Shown: positions 1-9,128 of the stretch, in pieces
Position numbering within the stretch: position 1 is the first letter of the stretch
Layout of the letters: each line of letters begins with the position of its first letter
Origin: Terribacillus saccharophilus
GTDB taxonomy: Bacteria > Bacillota > Bacilli > Bacillales > Amphibacillaceae
Length of the DNA stretch: 64,000 bases
Reading direction: 5' to 3'
Assembly (NCBI RefSeq): GCF_002272075.1
Contig: NZ_NPBJ01000003.1
Span: forward strand, 124,001-188,000
The notes under the pieces: generated by a model
The model's input: the letters and a program-made list of their open reading frames with translations, nothing else
Told to the model about the DNA's origin: nothing
Database searches by the model: none
Program-made: the position numbers and the translations under genes

Positions 1-175
1 AAAATGATTTAACTATCTTATTCGTTTTAGAAGAATGATTACCTAACTTACTTTTATATCATTCAGTTATTTGTTATCCTTGCATAAGTATATTTAAACT
101 AAACAATAGTGTGGGGGGGATATGAATGTTCTTTGCACCTTTATTTGAGAATGATGTACCAATGAATTCCTTCCG

Positions 176-224
176 TCCTTAAGTGAAGAAGGAATCTTGG
201 ATAACTTTCCTTCTTATTTAAGGA
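176..224 (+). promoter_or_regulatory. Interrupted inverted repeat upstream of the DMT exporter
   Basis: Arms TCCTTA (176-181) and TAAGGA (219-224) enclose a second perfect pair, AAGAAGGAA (186-194) and TTCCTTCTT (207-215), around an 11-12 nt loop. No T-run follows, so it is not an obvious terminator. It lies 40 nt before the TTG start of the exporter gene. It could be a repressor operator or an mRNA leader hairpin. Confidence 0.4.
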
Positions 225-263
225 CATATGTAAATTATGACCTTAAATAGCGGAGGGATAAAA

Positions 264-1139
264 TTGAATAAAACATTATTAGGTTCTTTGTATTTAGTTT
301 TGGCTTCCAGCATCTGGGGAGGCATGTACGTTGTAGTAAAAGTAGTTGTTGCGGTAGTACCGCCATTGGAGCTTGTATGGATCAGATATCTGATTGCAAT
401 TGTTGCATTAGTTTCTATAGGGCTGATAACACGTCAAAAGTGGGGCATTAATAGAAAACATATCTGGATCCTCGTACTGATAGGTGTAATTGGATATGCA
501 ATTTCTATCGTTACGCAGGAAACTGGTACATTGCTTTCTACTGCGCAAATGGGTGCTATGATTACTTCTTCAACTCCAGCGTTCATGGTAATCTTCGCTC
601 GTTTGATTCTCAAAGAACAACTGACTAAAAAGCAAGGAATTTCAGTAATATTAGCAACAATAGGTGTTCTCCTGATTATAGGTGTAGGAAACTTGGATTT
701 TAATAGTAAACTAGGCGGCATCTCACTTTTGATTGCAGCTTTAACATGGGCACTTATGTCTGTGCTTATAAAACTATTGCCAGACAGCTATTCTCAAATA
801 GCAGTGACAACGTACGCTAGTGTAATAGCTGTTATTATCTTAACCCCTTTCGTTCTCCCTAGATTGAATGAGTTAAATATTGCGGAACTCTCACATCCTA
901 CAATATGGGGAGGATTGTTATATTTAGGGATTATCTCAACTGCAGGGGCTTTCTACCTTTGGAGTAGAGGGCTGCAGCTTCTCAATGCATCTGGGGGAGG
1001 GTTATTCTTTTTCTTTCAACCAATGGTAGGTGCTTTTCTGGGATGGCTATTACTTGGTGAACGTATAGGAGTAACATTTTGGATTGGATCAGCACTAATT
1101 CTAGCTGGAGTTTTGTTGGTCATTACTGAAAAAAGGTAA
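264..1139 (+). CDS. EamA/DMT-family metabolite exporter
   Basis: A polytopic membrane protein of the drug/metabolite transporter superfamily: ten hydrophobic segments with two EamA halves, the first beginning near the N-terminal GSLYLVLASSIWGG and the second after about residue 150. Length (~291 aa) is normal. The family exports small metabolites, amino acids or drugs; the substrate cannot be read from sequence. An upstream ATG at 237 is in frame, but the best start is TTG at 264, preceded at good spacing by GGAGGG (252-257). The gene stands alone, with a hairpin region upstream and its own terminator downstream. Confidence 0.8.
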   Translation: MNKTLLGSLYLVLASSIWGGMYVVVKVVVAVVPPLELVWIRYLIAIVALVSIGLITRQKWGINRKHIWILVLIGVIGYAISIVTQETGTLLSTAQMGAMITSSTPAFMVIFARLILKEQLTKKQGISVILATIGVLLIIGVGNLDFNSKLGGISLLIAALTWALMSVLIKLLPDSYSQIAVTTYASVIAVIILTPFVLPRLNELNIAELSHPTIWGGLLYLGIISTAGAFYLWSRGLQLLNASGGGLFFFFQPMVGAFLGWLLLGERIGVTFWIGSALILAGVLLVITEKR

Positions 1140-1153
1140 CTTCGCATTAATTT

Positions 1154-1186
1154 GACTGATATCGATCATGATATCAGTCTTTTTTA
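1154..1186 (+). terminator. Rho-independent terminator of the DMT exporter
   Basis: GACTGATATC (1154-1163) pairs perfectly with GATATCAGTC (1170-1179), followed by six T. It starts 14 nt after the exporter stop codon. Confidence 0.85.
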
Positions 1187-1189
1187 GTT

Positions 1190-1675
1190 TGACCGTCCTC
1201 AATTCTAATTTATATTGTTACTATAATTGGAAAAAGGTGTTGGAAGAATTTCTGACTTCATGAAATAAGCTATATGTTATATACCTTGTTATTACGTTCA
1301 TTTAAGTACACTTTTGTAGATAGTACTTAGGCACATCAGAACTTCTCAGCAAGAAAGTTAACCGAACACTTCTCTAACGCTGAAGTATCCAAGAATTGAA
1401 AGCATAGATGTCATTTGTTATGAAGGAATATAATACTTCCAGAAAAAAAATATACTGAATATTAAAACTTTAATTGCAAAGAGATAAACGATGTAATCAT
1501 AAGAAAATAAACGGATTTAGAAGATAACATACAATTTAATCATGTTTTTTAGATTGTTTGGCCGATTTTGCTATGAAAATAGTGCATATTCAGTTTTTTA
1601 GTTGTTTTACTATCTGTGATAACGAGCGTAGAATAAGGTTCATCTTCCAAGTGTAACCAAACAAAATAGCATATA
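1190..1675. other. Non-coding stretch before the kdp leader
   Basis: AT-rich, with stops in all frames and no convincing gene. It should contain the kdp promoter. The phrase ACGTTCATTTAAGTACACTTTTG near 1292-1317 resembles the half-sites of the resolvase-type site at 26.9 kb, which may be coincidence. Confidence 0.4.
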
Positions 1676-1817
1676 ATTCGTAATCGCTTAATTCCTGATT
1701 CAGGAAGCGGGGGAACCAACCGTAACTATTGTTACATGGGGTGAATCTCTGAAAAGAGTAGGGCTACTCTCTGGCCCGAATCCGTCAGCTAACTTCGTAA
1801 GCGTTCGAGAGGAAGCC
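1676..1817 (+). promoter_or_regulatory. c-di-AMP riboswitch (ydaO/yuaA leader)
   Basis: The conserved ydaO-yuaA aptamer core is readable in order: ATCGCTTAAT, a CCTG/CAGG stem, AGCGGGGGAACC (from about 1706), TGGGGTGAATC (1737 onward), AGGGC...GCCCGAATCCGTCAGC, and AACTTCGTAAGCG followed by GAGAGGA. This class binds cyclic di-AMP and, when ligand-bound, favours termination of potassium-uptake genes. It is followed by a strong terminator (1857-1896) and then kdpF-A-B-C, so it probably switches kdp off when c-di-AMP (hence K+) is high. Control of kdp by this riboswitch class is known in other Bacillus relatives. Confidence 0.93.
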
Positions 1818-1856
1818 AAAAAATGTGATAGGCGCACGTTTATTTCGTTATGCCCA

Positions 1857-1896
1857 GAAGCCACAGAAGAGGGCCCTCTTCTGTGGCTTCTTTTTT
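1857..1896 (+). terminator. Riboswitch-controlled terminator ahead of kdp
   Basis: A 17-bp perfect stem, GAAGCCACAGAAGAGGG (1857-1873) with its complement (1874-1890), followed by six T. It lies 40 nt after the aptamer and 48 nt before the first kdp-operon start, as expected for the expression platform of the leader. Confidence 0.9.
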
Positions 1897-1944
1897 ATGC
1901 ACTTTTTTAGGGTGTAAATAAAGTTAAGAAGAAGGGGTAAAGAC

Positions 1945-2046
1945 ATGGAATTTATTTACATTGGATTGATTCTTATATTGTTTGGCGGTTCTGCAGCCGT
2001 ACTGTCTGCTGTAACTGGGATGGTTGAGAAGGAGGAAACACGATGA
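1945..2046 (+). CDS. 33-aa single-pass membrane peptide, first gene of the kdp operon
   Basis: ATG at 1945 follows an AAGAAGGGG ribosome site by about 10 nt. The 33-residue product begins MEFIYIGLILILFGGSAAVL, is one hydrophobic helix, and ends in a charged tail (VEKEETR). Its stop overlaps the kdpF start (ATGA, 2043-2046), which implies translational coupling. I do not recognise a named family. By size, topology and position it could be a second KdpF-like accessory subunit that stabilises the KdpABC complex; that is inference. It is too short for most gene callers. Confidence 0.6.
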   Translation: MEFIYIGLILILFGGSAAVLSAVTGMVEKEETR

Positions 2047-2129
2047 TAATGCAGGTTCTTTTACTTTTACTAGGTACGGGCATCATTGGCTATCTTGTCT
2101 ACGCCTTATTTAATCCGGAAAAATTTTAA
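2043..2129 (+). CDS. kdpF: KdpF, small subunit of the K+-transporting ATPase
   Basis: A 28-residue hydrophobic peptide with the KdpF hallmark at its C-terminus: GYLVYALFNPEKF. KdpF is a single-span peptide that stabilises the KdpABC potassium pump in the membrane. The start overlaps the preceding small ORF by 4 nt and an AAGGAGGAAA-type site lies just upstream. kdpA begins 18 nt downstream behind GGAAAGAGGG. Confidence 0.85.
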   Translation: MIMQVLLLLLGTGIIGYLVYALFNPEKF

Positions 2130-2147
2130 GGAAAGAGGGTTCTCAGG

Positions 2148-3730
2148 ATGTTGATTTCACTTATTGCCATGGTTCTGATTCTTGTTTTAATTGGGTTATC
2201 TTTAAAGCCGATGGGCTTATACATGGCCGCTGTATTTTCAGAATCACGTTTGGATCGTGCATTCTTTCCAATTGAAAATATAGTATATCGTTTGGCTGGA
2301 ATTAAGAGACAGCAACAAACTTGGAAGCAATTTTTAATTTCTATGCTGCTTTTCAATATGGTTATCTTGCTCTTTGTGTACTTGATTTTTCGTCTGCAAG
2401 GTGTTCTGCCGCTGAATCCTTTACATATAACGGGAATGGATCCAGCTCTGGCTTGACACTGTTCTCGCAGACGGCTGCAATTTTATTCATGATGTTTGTA
2501 GCCCCTGGTACTGCACTGGCAGCTGCGATTGGATTCATTCGGTTGCTAGGCAGCAAACCAATAGGTAATTTCTTTGAAACATTTGTTCGTTCCATTGTAC
2601 GCATCTTACTTCCTGTTTCATTGGTAATGGCAATTGTATTCATTGCCCTTGGTGTACCGCAAACATTTTCAGCTGTAGCACATGTGACAACGTTATCAGG
2701 TTTGGAGCAAACTATTCTGCGAGGTCCAGTTGGATCGTTCTTGGCAATAAAGGAGCTAGGTAATAACGGGGGAGGATTCTTTGGGGTCAACTCTGCCCAT
2801 CCTTTTGAAAATCCGAACGCTTATACGAATGTGTTACAACTATGGCTTATGTTTTTACTTCCAGCATCCTTACCGTTTGCGTACGGAAAAATAATAGGGA
2901 AACCAAAACAGGGTCTTATGCTTTTCGGTGCAATGGTTGTTGTATTCCTTGTCATGCTTGTGGCTGGTGTTGCTGCGGAAGTACAAGGTAATCCAGTACT
3001 GCAAGGTGCCATGATGGAAGGAAAGGAAACCCGCTTTGGTGTCATCGGTAGTGTTTTCTATGCCATTGTGACAACCGCCACAGAAACTGGAGCGGTCAAT
3101 ACTATGCACGATACACTCAGTCCGCTAACAGGAATGCTAGCACTTGGAAATATGCTGCTGAATACCGTTTTCGGTGGTGTAGGGGCTGGATTCATGAACG
3201 TGATGCTTTACGTAATGATTGCTGTCTTTATAGCTGGCTTGATGGTTGGAAGAACACCAGCATTCCTTGGTAAAAAGCTCGAGGGGACAGAAATGAAGCT
3301 ACTGGCAATCACACTGCTCGTTCAGCCAATTCTCATCCTAGTTGGCACAGCTATTGCCATGTATATTCCTGCAGGCAATGGAGCGATATCAAATCCAGGC
3401 TACCATGGTTTGACTCAAGTATTATACGAAATCACTTCATCGGCAGCTAATAATGGATCAGGGTTTGAGGGGCTTGGGGATGCGACAGTCTTTTGGAATA
3501 TCCTGACTGGTATCATCATGTTTCTAGGACGCTATATTTCTATTATCACATTGATTGCTGTGGCAGCTTCATTGGCAAGGAAAACGGCAGTTCAGGAGAG
3601 TAAAGGAAGCCTCCGGATAGATAGTCCGTTATTTGCAAGTTTATTAGTAGGTACATTCTTCCTGGTAGGGGCATTGACCTTCTTGCCTGCCTTAGTATTA
3701 GGCCCGATTGCAGAATATGTAACTTTATAG
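2148..3730 (+). pseudogene. kdpA: kdpA, K+-channel-like subunit, broken by an out-of-frame deletion
   Basis: KdpA is the membrane subunit that binds and translocates K+ through four pore loops. Here two frames cover it: residues 1-102 (2148-2456, ending ...GMDPALA then TGA) and the rest in another frame from about 2450 (GLTLFSQTAAILFMMF...) to 3730. Family members continue after the GMxPxLA motif with a block containing the first selectivity loop (FNT..SF.TNTN....GE). That block of about 20 residues is absent and the frame shifts at the junction. The later pore motifs are present: NGGGFFG, TTATETGAVNTMHDT and AANNGSGF. The pieces sum to ~528 residues against ~550-560 usual. As it stands no functional KdpA can be made. 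Confidence 0.85.
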
Positions 3731-3744
3731 GAGAGTGATTTGTT

Positions 3745-5799
3745 ATGGTGACACATTCCGTAGGGAAAGAAGAAGTTTCATCCACTAGATTATTCACAAA
3801 AAAGATCTTAAAAGATGCTTGTGTGAATGCAGTTGTAAAACTACATCCGGTGTATATGGTCCGGAATCCGATTCTATTCATTGTTGAACTCGGATTTTTG
3901 GTCACATTTTTGCTCGCGGTTTTTCCTGGCGCCCATTCCCGGACAATGGGGAGCGGATTTTACTGGAGCGTTTCAGTGATACTGCTGCTGACAGTTCTGT
4001 GCGCGAATATGGCGGAGGCGGTGGCCGAAGGAAGAGGGAAGGCCCAGGCGAATACGCTGAAACAAACCAAGCAGGATACCGCTGCCAGACGTCTCCTCCG
4101 GGGAAAAGAAGAAAAAATATCCTCGGCTGAATTGCGTAAAGGTGACATTATCCTCGTTAAGGAAGGAGAAGTCATCCCTGGTGACGGAACGATCATTTCT
4201 GGTATGGCAAGTGTGGATGAATCAGCAATCACTGGGGAATCAGCTCCTGTGTTAAAGGAAGCAGGAGGAGATTTTAGCTCGGTAACGGGCGGTACAACTG
4301 TTGTTAGTGATGAGCTTACCATTGAAATTACCAGTCAACCAGGAGAAAGCTTCCTAGATCGAATGATTGCGCTCGTAGAAGGTGCAGACCGCAAGAAAAC
4401 ACCGAATGAAATAGCACTGAACACTATGCTTATTAGTTTAACGATTATTTTTATGCTTGTAGTGATCACATTACCTTTTTTTACAAATTATATCGGCTTC
4501 TCGCTCGATACAGGAATGCTTGTTGCACTGCTTGTCTGTCTGATTCCTACTACGATTGGCGGTCTGCTCAGTGCAATCGGTATCGCTGGCATGGACCGGG
4601 TTACACGATTCAATGTTTTGGCAATGTCTGGTCGGGCCGTTGAGGCAGCAGGTGACATTGATACAATCATCTTGGATAAAACCGGGACCATTACTTTCGG
4701 AAATCGGATGGCCGCCGATTTCATACCAGTTGAAACTGCCTCTAAGACTACTTTGATGCAGGCCGCGCTCATTACATCCTGGAAGGACGAGACGCCAGAA
4801 GGACGTTCTGTCCTCAGCTTGGCTAAGGATCAAGGTATTGTAATGGAACAGGACAGATGGGAAGAAGCAACATTTGTACCATTTCAGGCACAGACAAGAA
4901 TGAGCGGCATGGACTTGGCAGACGGCGGCAGCTATCGGAAAGGTGCAGTGGAAGCAGTTAAAGCCTGGGTGCTGGAACGTGGCGGGAAGGTCCCGGCTGA
5001 TATCCAGGAAAAAGCTGAGGAAATTGCGAAGATGGGGGGCACACCTCTAGCTGTCTCGGTAGATAAGGAATTACTCGGGTTGATTTATTTAAAAGATACT
5101 GTCAAACCAGGTATGCGGGAACGTTTTGACGAGTTGCGGAAGATGGGGATAAAAACGATTATGTGTACTGGTGATAACCCTCTTACAGCCGCGACCATTG
5201 CGAAAGAAGCCGGTGTTGATGATTTTATTGCAGAAAGTACACCGGAGGATAAGATTGAAGTTATCAAACGGGAGCAAGCGCAAGGTAAACTCGTGGCGAT
5301 GACAGGTGATGGGACAAACGACGCCCCTGCACTGGCACAAGCAGACGTCGGGCTTGCGATGAATAGCGGCACAACGGCAGCCAAGGAAGCTGCCAATATG
5401 ATCGACTTGGATTCTGATCCAACGAAGATCATTGAGGTTGTAGCAATCGGTAAACAACTGCTAATGACAAGAGGCGCACTGACGACTTTCAGCATTGCCA
5501 ATGATGTAGCCAAATACTTTGCGATTATCCCGGCATTGTTCATGCTTGGTATCCCGGAGATGAATGTCCTGAACATTATGGGACTGGAGTCACCAACAAC
5601 TGCAATCCTGTCAGCACTTCTATTCAATGGGTTAATCATCCCTGCACTAGTACCACTGGCAGTGAAGGGTGTTACGTATAAGCCTGTTTCAGCTGATAAA
5701 CTGTTGCGGAAAAATCTATTCGTCTATGGGCTGGGCGGAGTTATCGTCCCGTTTATCGGAATAAAAATCATCGATATGCTGCTAAGTCTGTTTCTATAG
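3745..5799 (+). CDS. kdpB: KdpB, catalytic P-type ATPase subunit of the K+ pump
   Basis: The 684-aa P-type ATPase that hydrolyses ATP to drive K+ uptake through KdpA. Visible landmarks: actuator TGES at residues 163-166, the membrane [10 protein letters not shown] segment, phosphorylation motif DKTGT with Asp at about 311, and hinge TGDGTNDAP at about 520-528. Length is normal and all key motifs are intact, although its partner kdpA is broken. The start has AGGAGAG about 9 nt upstream and lies 14 nt after kdpA. Base composition is visibly GC-richer than the genes after 8 kb. Confidence 0.96.
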   Translation: MVTHSVGKEEVSSTRLFTKKILKDACVNAVVKLHPVYMVRNPILFIVELGFLVTFLLAVFPGAHSRTMGSGFYWSVSVILLLTVLCANMAEAVAEGRGKAQANTLKQTKQDTAARRLLRGKEEKISSAELRKGDIILVKEGEVIPGDGTIISGMASVDESAITGESAPVLKEAGGDFSSVTGGTTVVSDELTIEITSQPGESFLDRMIALVEGADRKKTPNEIALNTMLISLTIIFMLVVITLPFFTNYIGFSLDTGMLVALLVCLIPTTIGGLLSAIGIAGMDRVTRFNVLAMSGRAVEAAGDIDTIILDKTGTITFGNRMAADFIPVETASKTTLMQAALITSWKDETPEGRSVLSLAKDQGIVMEQDRWEEATFVPFQAQTRMSGMDLADGGSYRKGAVEAVKAWVLERGGKVPADIQEKAEEIAKMGGTPLAVSVDKELLGLIYLKDTVKPGMRERFDELRKMGIKTIMCTGDNPLTAATIAKEAGVDDFIAESTPEDKIEVIKREQAQGKLVAMTGDGTNDAPALAQADVGLAMNSGTTAAKEAANMIDLDSDPTKIIEVVAIGKQLLMTRGALTTFSIANDVAKYFAIIPALFMLGIPEMNVLNIMGLESPTTAILSALLFNGLIIPALVPLAVKGVTYKPVSADKLLRKNLFVYGLGGVIVPFIGIKIIDMLLSLFL

Positions 5800-5812
5800 G
5801 AGGGAAAATAGC

Positions 5813-6385
5813 ATGAATAAGCAAGAATCTAATTTAATTCCGGCGCTTCGACTGGGACTAGTATGCTTGGTTTTATGCAGTGTGATGTATCCATTGGCTG
5901 TAACAGGGATTGGTCAATTATTTTTCTCTTATCAGGCTAATGGAAGCCTAACAGAAGATGAGAACGATAATGTGATTGGTTCAGAGCTGATAGGACAGAC
6001 ATTTACTGATCCAGCGCTCTTCCAGGGCAGGGTTTCAAGTATAGAAAACGATGCAGCTGGTTCCGGAACACCAAACTATGCGCCTTCCAATCCTGAATTG
6101 ATTTCAAGGACAAGAGATGCAATAGAAGCCCAGCAATTGGCTAACCCGGATGGAGGTCGTGTTCCCCAGGATTTAGTGACGAATTCCGGTTCCGGTCTTG
6201 ATCCACACATTTCGGTCGAAGCAGCAGAATTTCAGGTACCAAGAATAGCTGAAGTCAGAGGCATACCGGAAGAGGAGCTATATAATCTAATTGAAAGACA
6301 TCGAACTTCTCAGCTTGAAGAAATGCTCGAGGCCCCTGCGGTAAATGTTTTAAAGATGAACGTTGATTTGCAGGCGTTGAGGTAA
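5813..6385 (+). CDS. kdpC: KdpC, accessory subunit of the K+ pump
   Basis: 190 aa, one N-terminal membrane helix (about residues 12-34) followed by the extracytoplasmic KdpC domain with the conserved QTFTDPALFQGR and SGLDPHIS segments. KdpC links KdpA and KdpB and raises ATP affinity. It begins 13 nt after kdpB behind AGGAGGG. Its stop overlaps the next start (TAATG at 6383-6387), implying coupling to the kdpD-like gene. Confidence 0.95.
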   Translation: MNKQESNLIPALRLGLVCLVLCSVMYPLAVTGIGQLFFSYQANGSLTEDENDNVIGSELIGQTFTDPALFQGRVSSIENDAAGSGTPNYAPSNPELISRTRDAIEAQQLANPDGGRVPQDLVTNSGSGLDPHISVEAAEFQVPRIAEVRGIPEEELYNLIERHRTSQLEEMLEAPAVNVLKMNVDLQALR

Positions 6386-7506
6386 TGGAAACAAACGATA
6401 AAGCAGCTGCATTTTTAGCAGCTGCAGCTTCAAACGGAAGAGGGCGTCTGAAGCTATATATTGGCGCTGCTCCTGGTGTCGGTAAAACTTATAAGATGCT
6501 GACGGATGCACAACAGATGAAAAAAGAAGATATAGACGTTGTTATCGGTGTGATTGAAACGCATGGGAGGTCGGAAACAGCGGCGCAGATCGGAAACTTG
6601 GAACAAGTTCCTCTGCTGAAAATCAACTATAAAGATCGTCCATTTCGCGAGCTCAATGTAGAAGGAATTTTGCAGCGGGCACCGAAAGTGGTTGTAGTGG
6701 ATGAATTGGCGCATACAAATATACCTGGCTCCAAGCACGTAAAACGGTACCAAGACGTCATGGAACTGCTGGATGCAGGGATTGATGTGCTTGCGGCCGT
6801 CAATATTCAACATTTAGAAAGTGTACATGATATCGTCCAGACGATTACGGGAGTTCGAGTAAATGAGCGTGTGCCAGATCTGTTTGTTCAGCAGGCAGAT
6901 GAAATCCAGCTAATTGATGCAACACCCGAAACATTGCAAAAGCGATTAAGGGAAGGGAGAATCTATCCCTCTCAGAGGATCCAGAAAAGCTTGCAGAACT
7001 ATTTTCAGCTGACCAACCTTGCAGCCCTTCGAGAATTAGCACTTCGGGAAATTGCGGATGAGGTGGATGAAAAACTTGAACGCCAAAATGGAGCAGATTA
7101 TCGAGGACCTTTGGGTGTACATGAAAAGATACTCATTTGTGTGCAGCATGTTGATACGGCAGAAAGGCTGATACGCCGAGGTTATCGCATGGCAAATCGC
7201 CTGAATGCGGAGCTTTATATTTTGCATGTGAGTCGTGACGAAATTGCTGACAAGGAAAAGGTAGATTACATTCGGCAGCTTTGCACGACATTCGATGCCC
7301 ATTTCCTGTTGCATAAATCGAAAAAGCGAGTGGCAAATGCCATCGTATTAGAAGCAAAGAAGCACTTTATCACCCAAATCTTACTAGGGCAGTCAGCCAG
7401 GACACGTTGGGAAGAGGTTTGGAAAGGATCTATAGTAAATACGATTATGCGGCAGACGTACAATATTGATATTCATATTGTTGCCGATCAGCAGTCCGTT
7501 CATTAG
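6385..7506 (+). CDS. Kinase-less KdpD: KdpD sensor domain plus USP domain
   Basis: 373 aa: the N-terminal KdpD P-loop domain (Walker A GAAPGVGKT at 27-35; VVVVDELAHTNIPGSKH, Walker B-like) and a following universal-stress-protein-like domain (about 250-373, ending in GSIVNTIMRQTYNIDIHIV). Full KdpD is ~880-900 aa with four membrane helices, HisKA and HATPase; all of that is absent and the gene ends cleanly. Such short KdpD proteins are known in some Bacillales. No kdpE or kinase half lies nearby. The serine-rich USP motif linked to c-di-AMP binding in Staphylococcus KdpD is not evident. It may sense ions or nucleotide for KdpFABC by direct contact; that is inference. Confidence 0.9.
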   Translation: METNDKAAAFLAAAASNGRGRLKLYIGAAPGVGKTYKMLTDAQQMKKEDIDVVIGVIETHGRSETAAQIGNLEQVPLLKINYKDRPFRELNVEGILQRAPKVVVVDELAHTNIPGSKHVKRYQDVMELLDAGIDVLAAVNIQHLESVHDIVQTITGVRVNERVPDLFVQQADEIQLIDATPETLQKRLREGRIYPSQRIQKSLQNYFQLTNLAALRELALREIADEVDEKLERQNGADYRGPLGVHEKILICVQHVDTAERLIRRGYRMANRLNAELYILHVSRDEIADKEKVDYIRQLCTTFDAHFLLHKSKKRVANAIVLEAKKHFITQILLGQSARTRWEEVWKGSIVNTIMRQTYNIDIHIVADQQSVH

Positions 7507-7736
7507 TAATTAGTTTGATTTCCTTGATATTGTTATTGATTTGGATACAATTTTATCCTTACTCAATAAAGAAAGTCTTAACCATATCTCATAGATGCTA
7601 ATAAAGAATATTCAGTAAGGTTCCTAGCCTTTGACACCCCAGCGTGTACAAAAGAAAGGCAGAAATACGGAAAAGACGCAGGGGACTTTGTAGCAGCTGC
7701 TCTGAGTGTTAACCAGGTTCTATTAAAGTTAGATCC

Positions 7737-7768
7737 GGCCATTCTTACGATAAGTATGGCCTATTTTT
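7737..7768 (+). terminator. Intrinsic terminator
   Basis: GGCCAT-T-CTTA (7737-7747) pairs with TAAG-T-ATGGCC (7751-7761) with one T:T mismatch and a CGA loop, followed by TATTTTT. Confidence 0.7.
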
Positions 7769-8144
7769 AGCTCATATATATATACACCCGAACGCTAGAG
7801 CGTCCAGGAGGTAGTTCGCTTGAGACAAGAACTTAATCAACTCTTAAATAAATTAGATAACATATATAACCCTTAATATAGATATAAAAGTGTTGTACCA
7901 ATGGGTGCAACCTTTTCACGTTCATTACTAACTCTAGTAATATTCTAATCAGGAGCTCCAATTTATCTTTTCTAATTACTGTAAAATAAACCTCTTCTAA
8001 TCGATAATTTATCACTTTTAACCTGTTTGGAGATCTTGTGCTGGCTAATATACAGAATCAAACTACTTCAAGACAATTCCTTCAAGCGCTTAGTGAACTT
8101 TCTTGTATCACAAACTGAGCATAAAACTAATTCTTTACCAATCG

Positions 8145-8316
8145 TTCTCAAAATGATACTATGAATGTGTAAGGCGAATATGTATTACTTTGATTAAATT
8201 AGAATGATCATTCTAAAAGTTACTTTGCAATTATAAATGGAGGTGAAGCTAATAACTAAATGATTCATGTTCATCTCTCCAAACCTAACTTTACTGTTCA
8301 TTCTCAAAATGATATT
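8145..8316 (+). promoter_or_regulatory. Operator cluster upstream of the TetR gene
   Basis: A perfect 18-bp palindrome, TTAGAATGATCATTCTAA, lies at 8199-8216. It is flanked by two related imperfect copies, GTTCTCAAAATGATA near 8144-8158 and TTCATTCTCAAAATGATA at 8297-8314. Another related stretch, GTTCATTCCCAAAAGG, follows the gene near 8992-9007. These look like binding sites for the adjacent TetR regulator, acting on itself and on the downstream SDR gene. Confidence 0.5.
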
Positions 8317-8392
8317 ATTGGCGAGAGGACGAGAAAGTCAAATGTTATTTATTTTCTGGTTACTCTAAGATTAACTCAAAGGAAATGATAGT

Positions 8393-8968
8393 ATGGCTAG
8401 AAATAAAGAGTTTGATGAAAATGAAGTATTACGAAAAGCTATGGAACTTTTTTGGATACAGGGCTATGAAAAAACCTCCATGCAAGATTTAGTGAAGAAT
8501 ATGGGTATCCATCGTCGCAGCTTATATGATACGTTTGGGGACAAACATACTTTATTTATAAAAGCGTTAGAGCATTATAATGAAACAATAAGAAGTAGAA
8601 CAGAGAATAAAGTAAACCAACTGGAATCGGTAAAGGAAGCAATCAGGCAATTATTTGAAATGGTAATTGTCAGAGATAAACAACAAATTATTGGTTGCTT
8701 GACGGTAAACACAGCAGTTGAGTTGTCTTTACATGATGATCAAGCAGCAGAAAAGGTACTGGAGAGCTTTTCTGAGACCGAATTACTGCTAAACAAGCTA
8801 GTGCTAAGAGGTCAACAATCTGGAGAAATATCTAACCATCTTGATGCAAAAAAAACATCGGAATTTCTTCATAATTCCTTAGTAGGGCTACGCGTTATGA
8901 CCAAAACTACCGATGACATAGATAAATTAAATAACGTAATTGATATTACGCTCTCGGTATTAGATTAA
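8393..8968 (+). CDS. TetR/AcrR-family transcriptional regulator
   Basis: 191 aa. The N-terminal TetR helix-turn-helix (about residues 8-52) contains GYEKTSMQDLVKNMGIHRRS followed by LYDTFGDKHTLF; the C-terminal part is a helical ligand-binding domain (TetR_C type). ATG at 8393 is preceded by AAAGGAAATGAT. The palindromes around it suggest autoregulation. Its downstream neighbours (SDR, Old Yellow Enzyme, MDR reductase) make a thiol-reactive electrophile or quinone the likely ligand, which is inference. Confidence 0.88.
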   Translation: MARNKEFDENEVLRKAMELFWIQGYEKTSMQDLVKNMGIHRRSLYDTFGDKHTLFIKALEHYNETIRSRTENKVNQLESVKEAIRQLFEMVIVRDKQQIIGCLTVNTAVELSLHDDQAAEKVLESFSETELLLNKLVLRGQQSGEISNHLDAKKTSEFLHNSLVGLRVMTKTTDDIDKLNNVIDITLSVLD

Positions 8969-9128
8969 TTTTTTTTTGCTCTTTCGAGAACGTTCATTCC
9001 CAAAAGGTTTTGATGATCAATCTAGCTGAACATAACTTGTTCAAGCAAAAGTTTGCCTTGATATCTTTTTAATAAACAAATAATGAATAAATGATGATTT
9101 AAATTATTTAAATTTAAGGAGAGTTAAT

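Larger units (their letters stand above)
7507..8392. other. Long intergenic region with hairpins, a tiny ORF and TetR operators
   Basis: No full gene. An open frame without a usable start runs from about 7590 to 7770 (containing TPACTKERQKYGKDAGDF) and may be a gene remnant I cannot name. A tiny 18-codon ORF begins with TTG at 7820 behind a perfect AGGAGG and stops at 7876. From 8145 on come palindromic elements listed separately. Confidence 0.35.

Noticed and set aside
7585-7770. The open frame with TPACTKERQKYGKDAGDF as a gene.
   Set aside because: It has no start codon after its upstream stop and runs into a terminator; kept only as a note in the gap entry.
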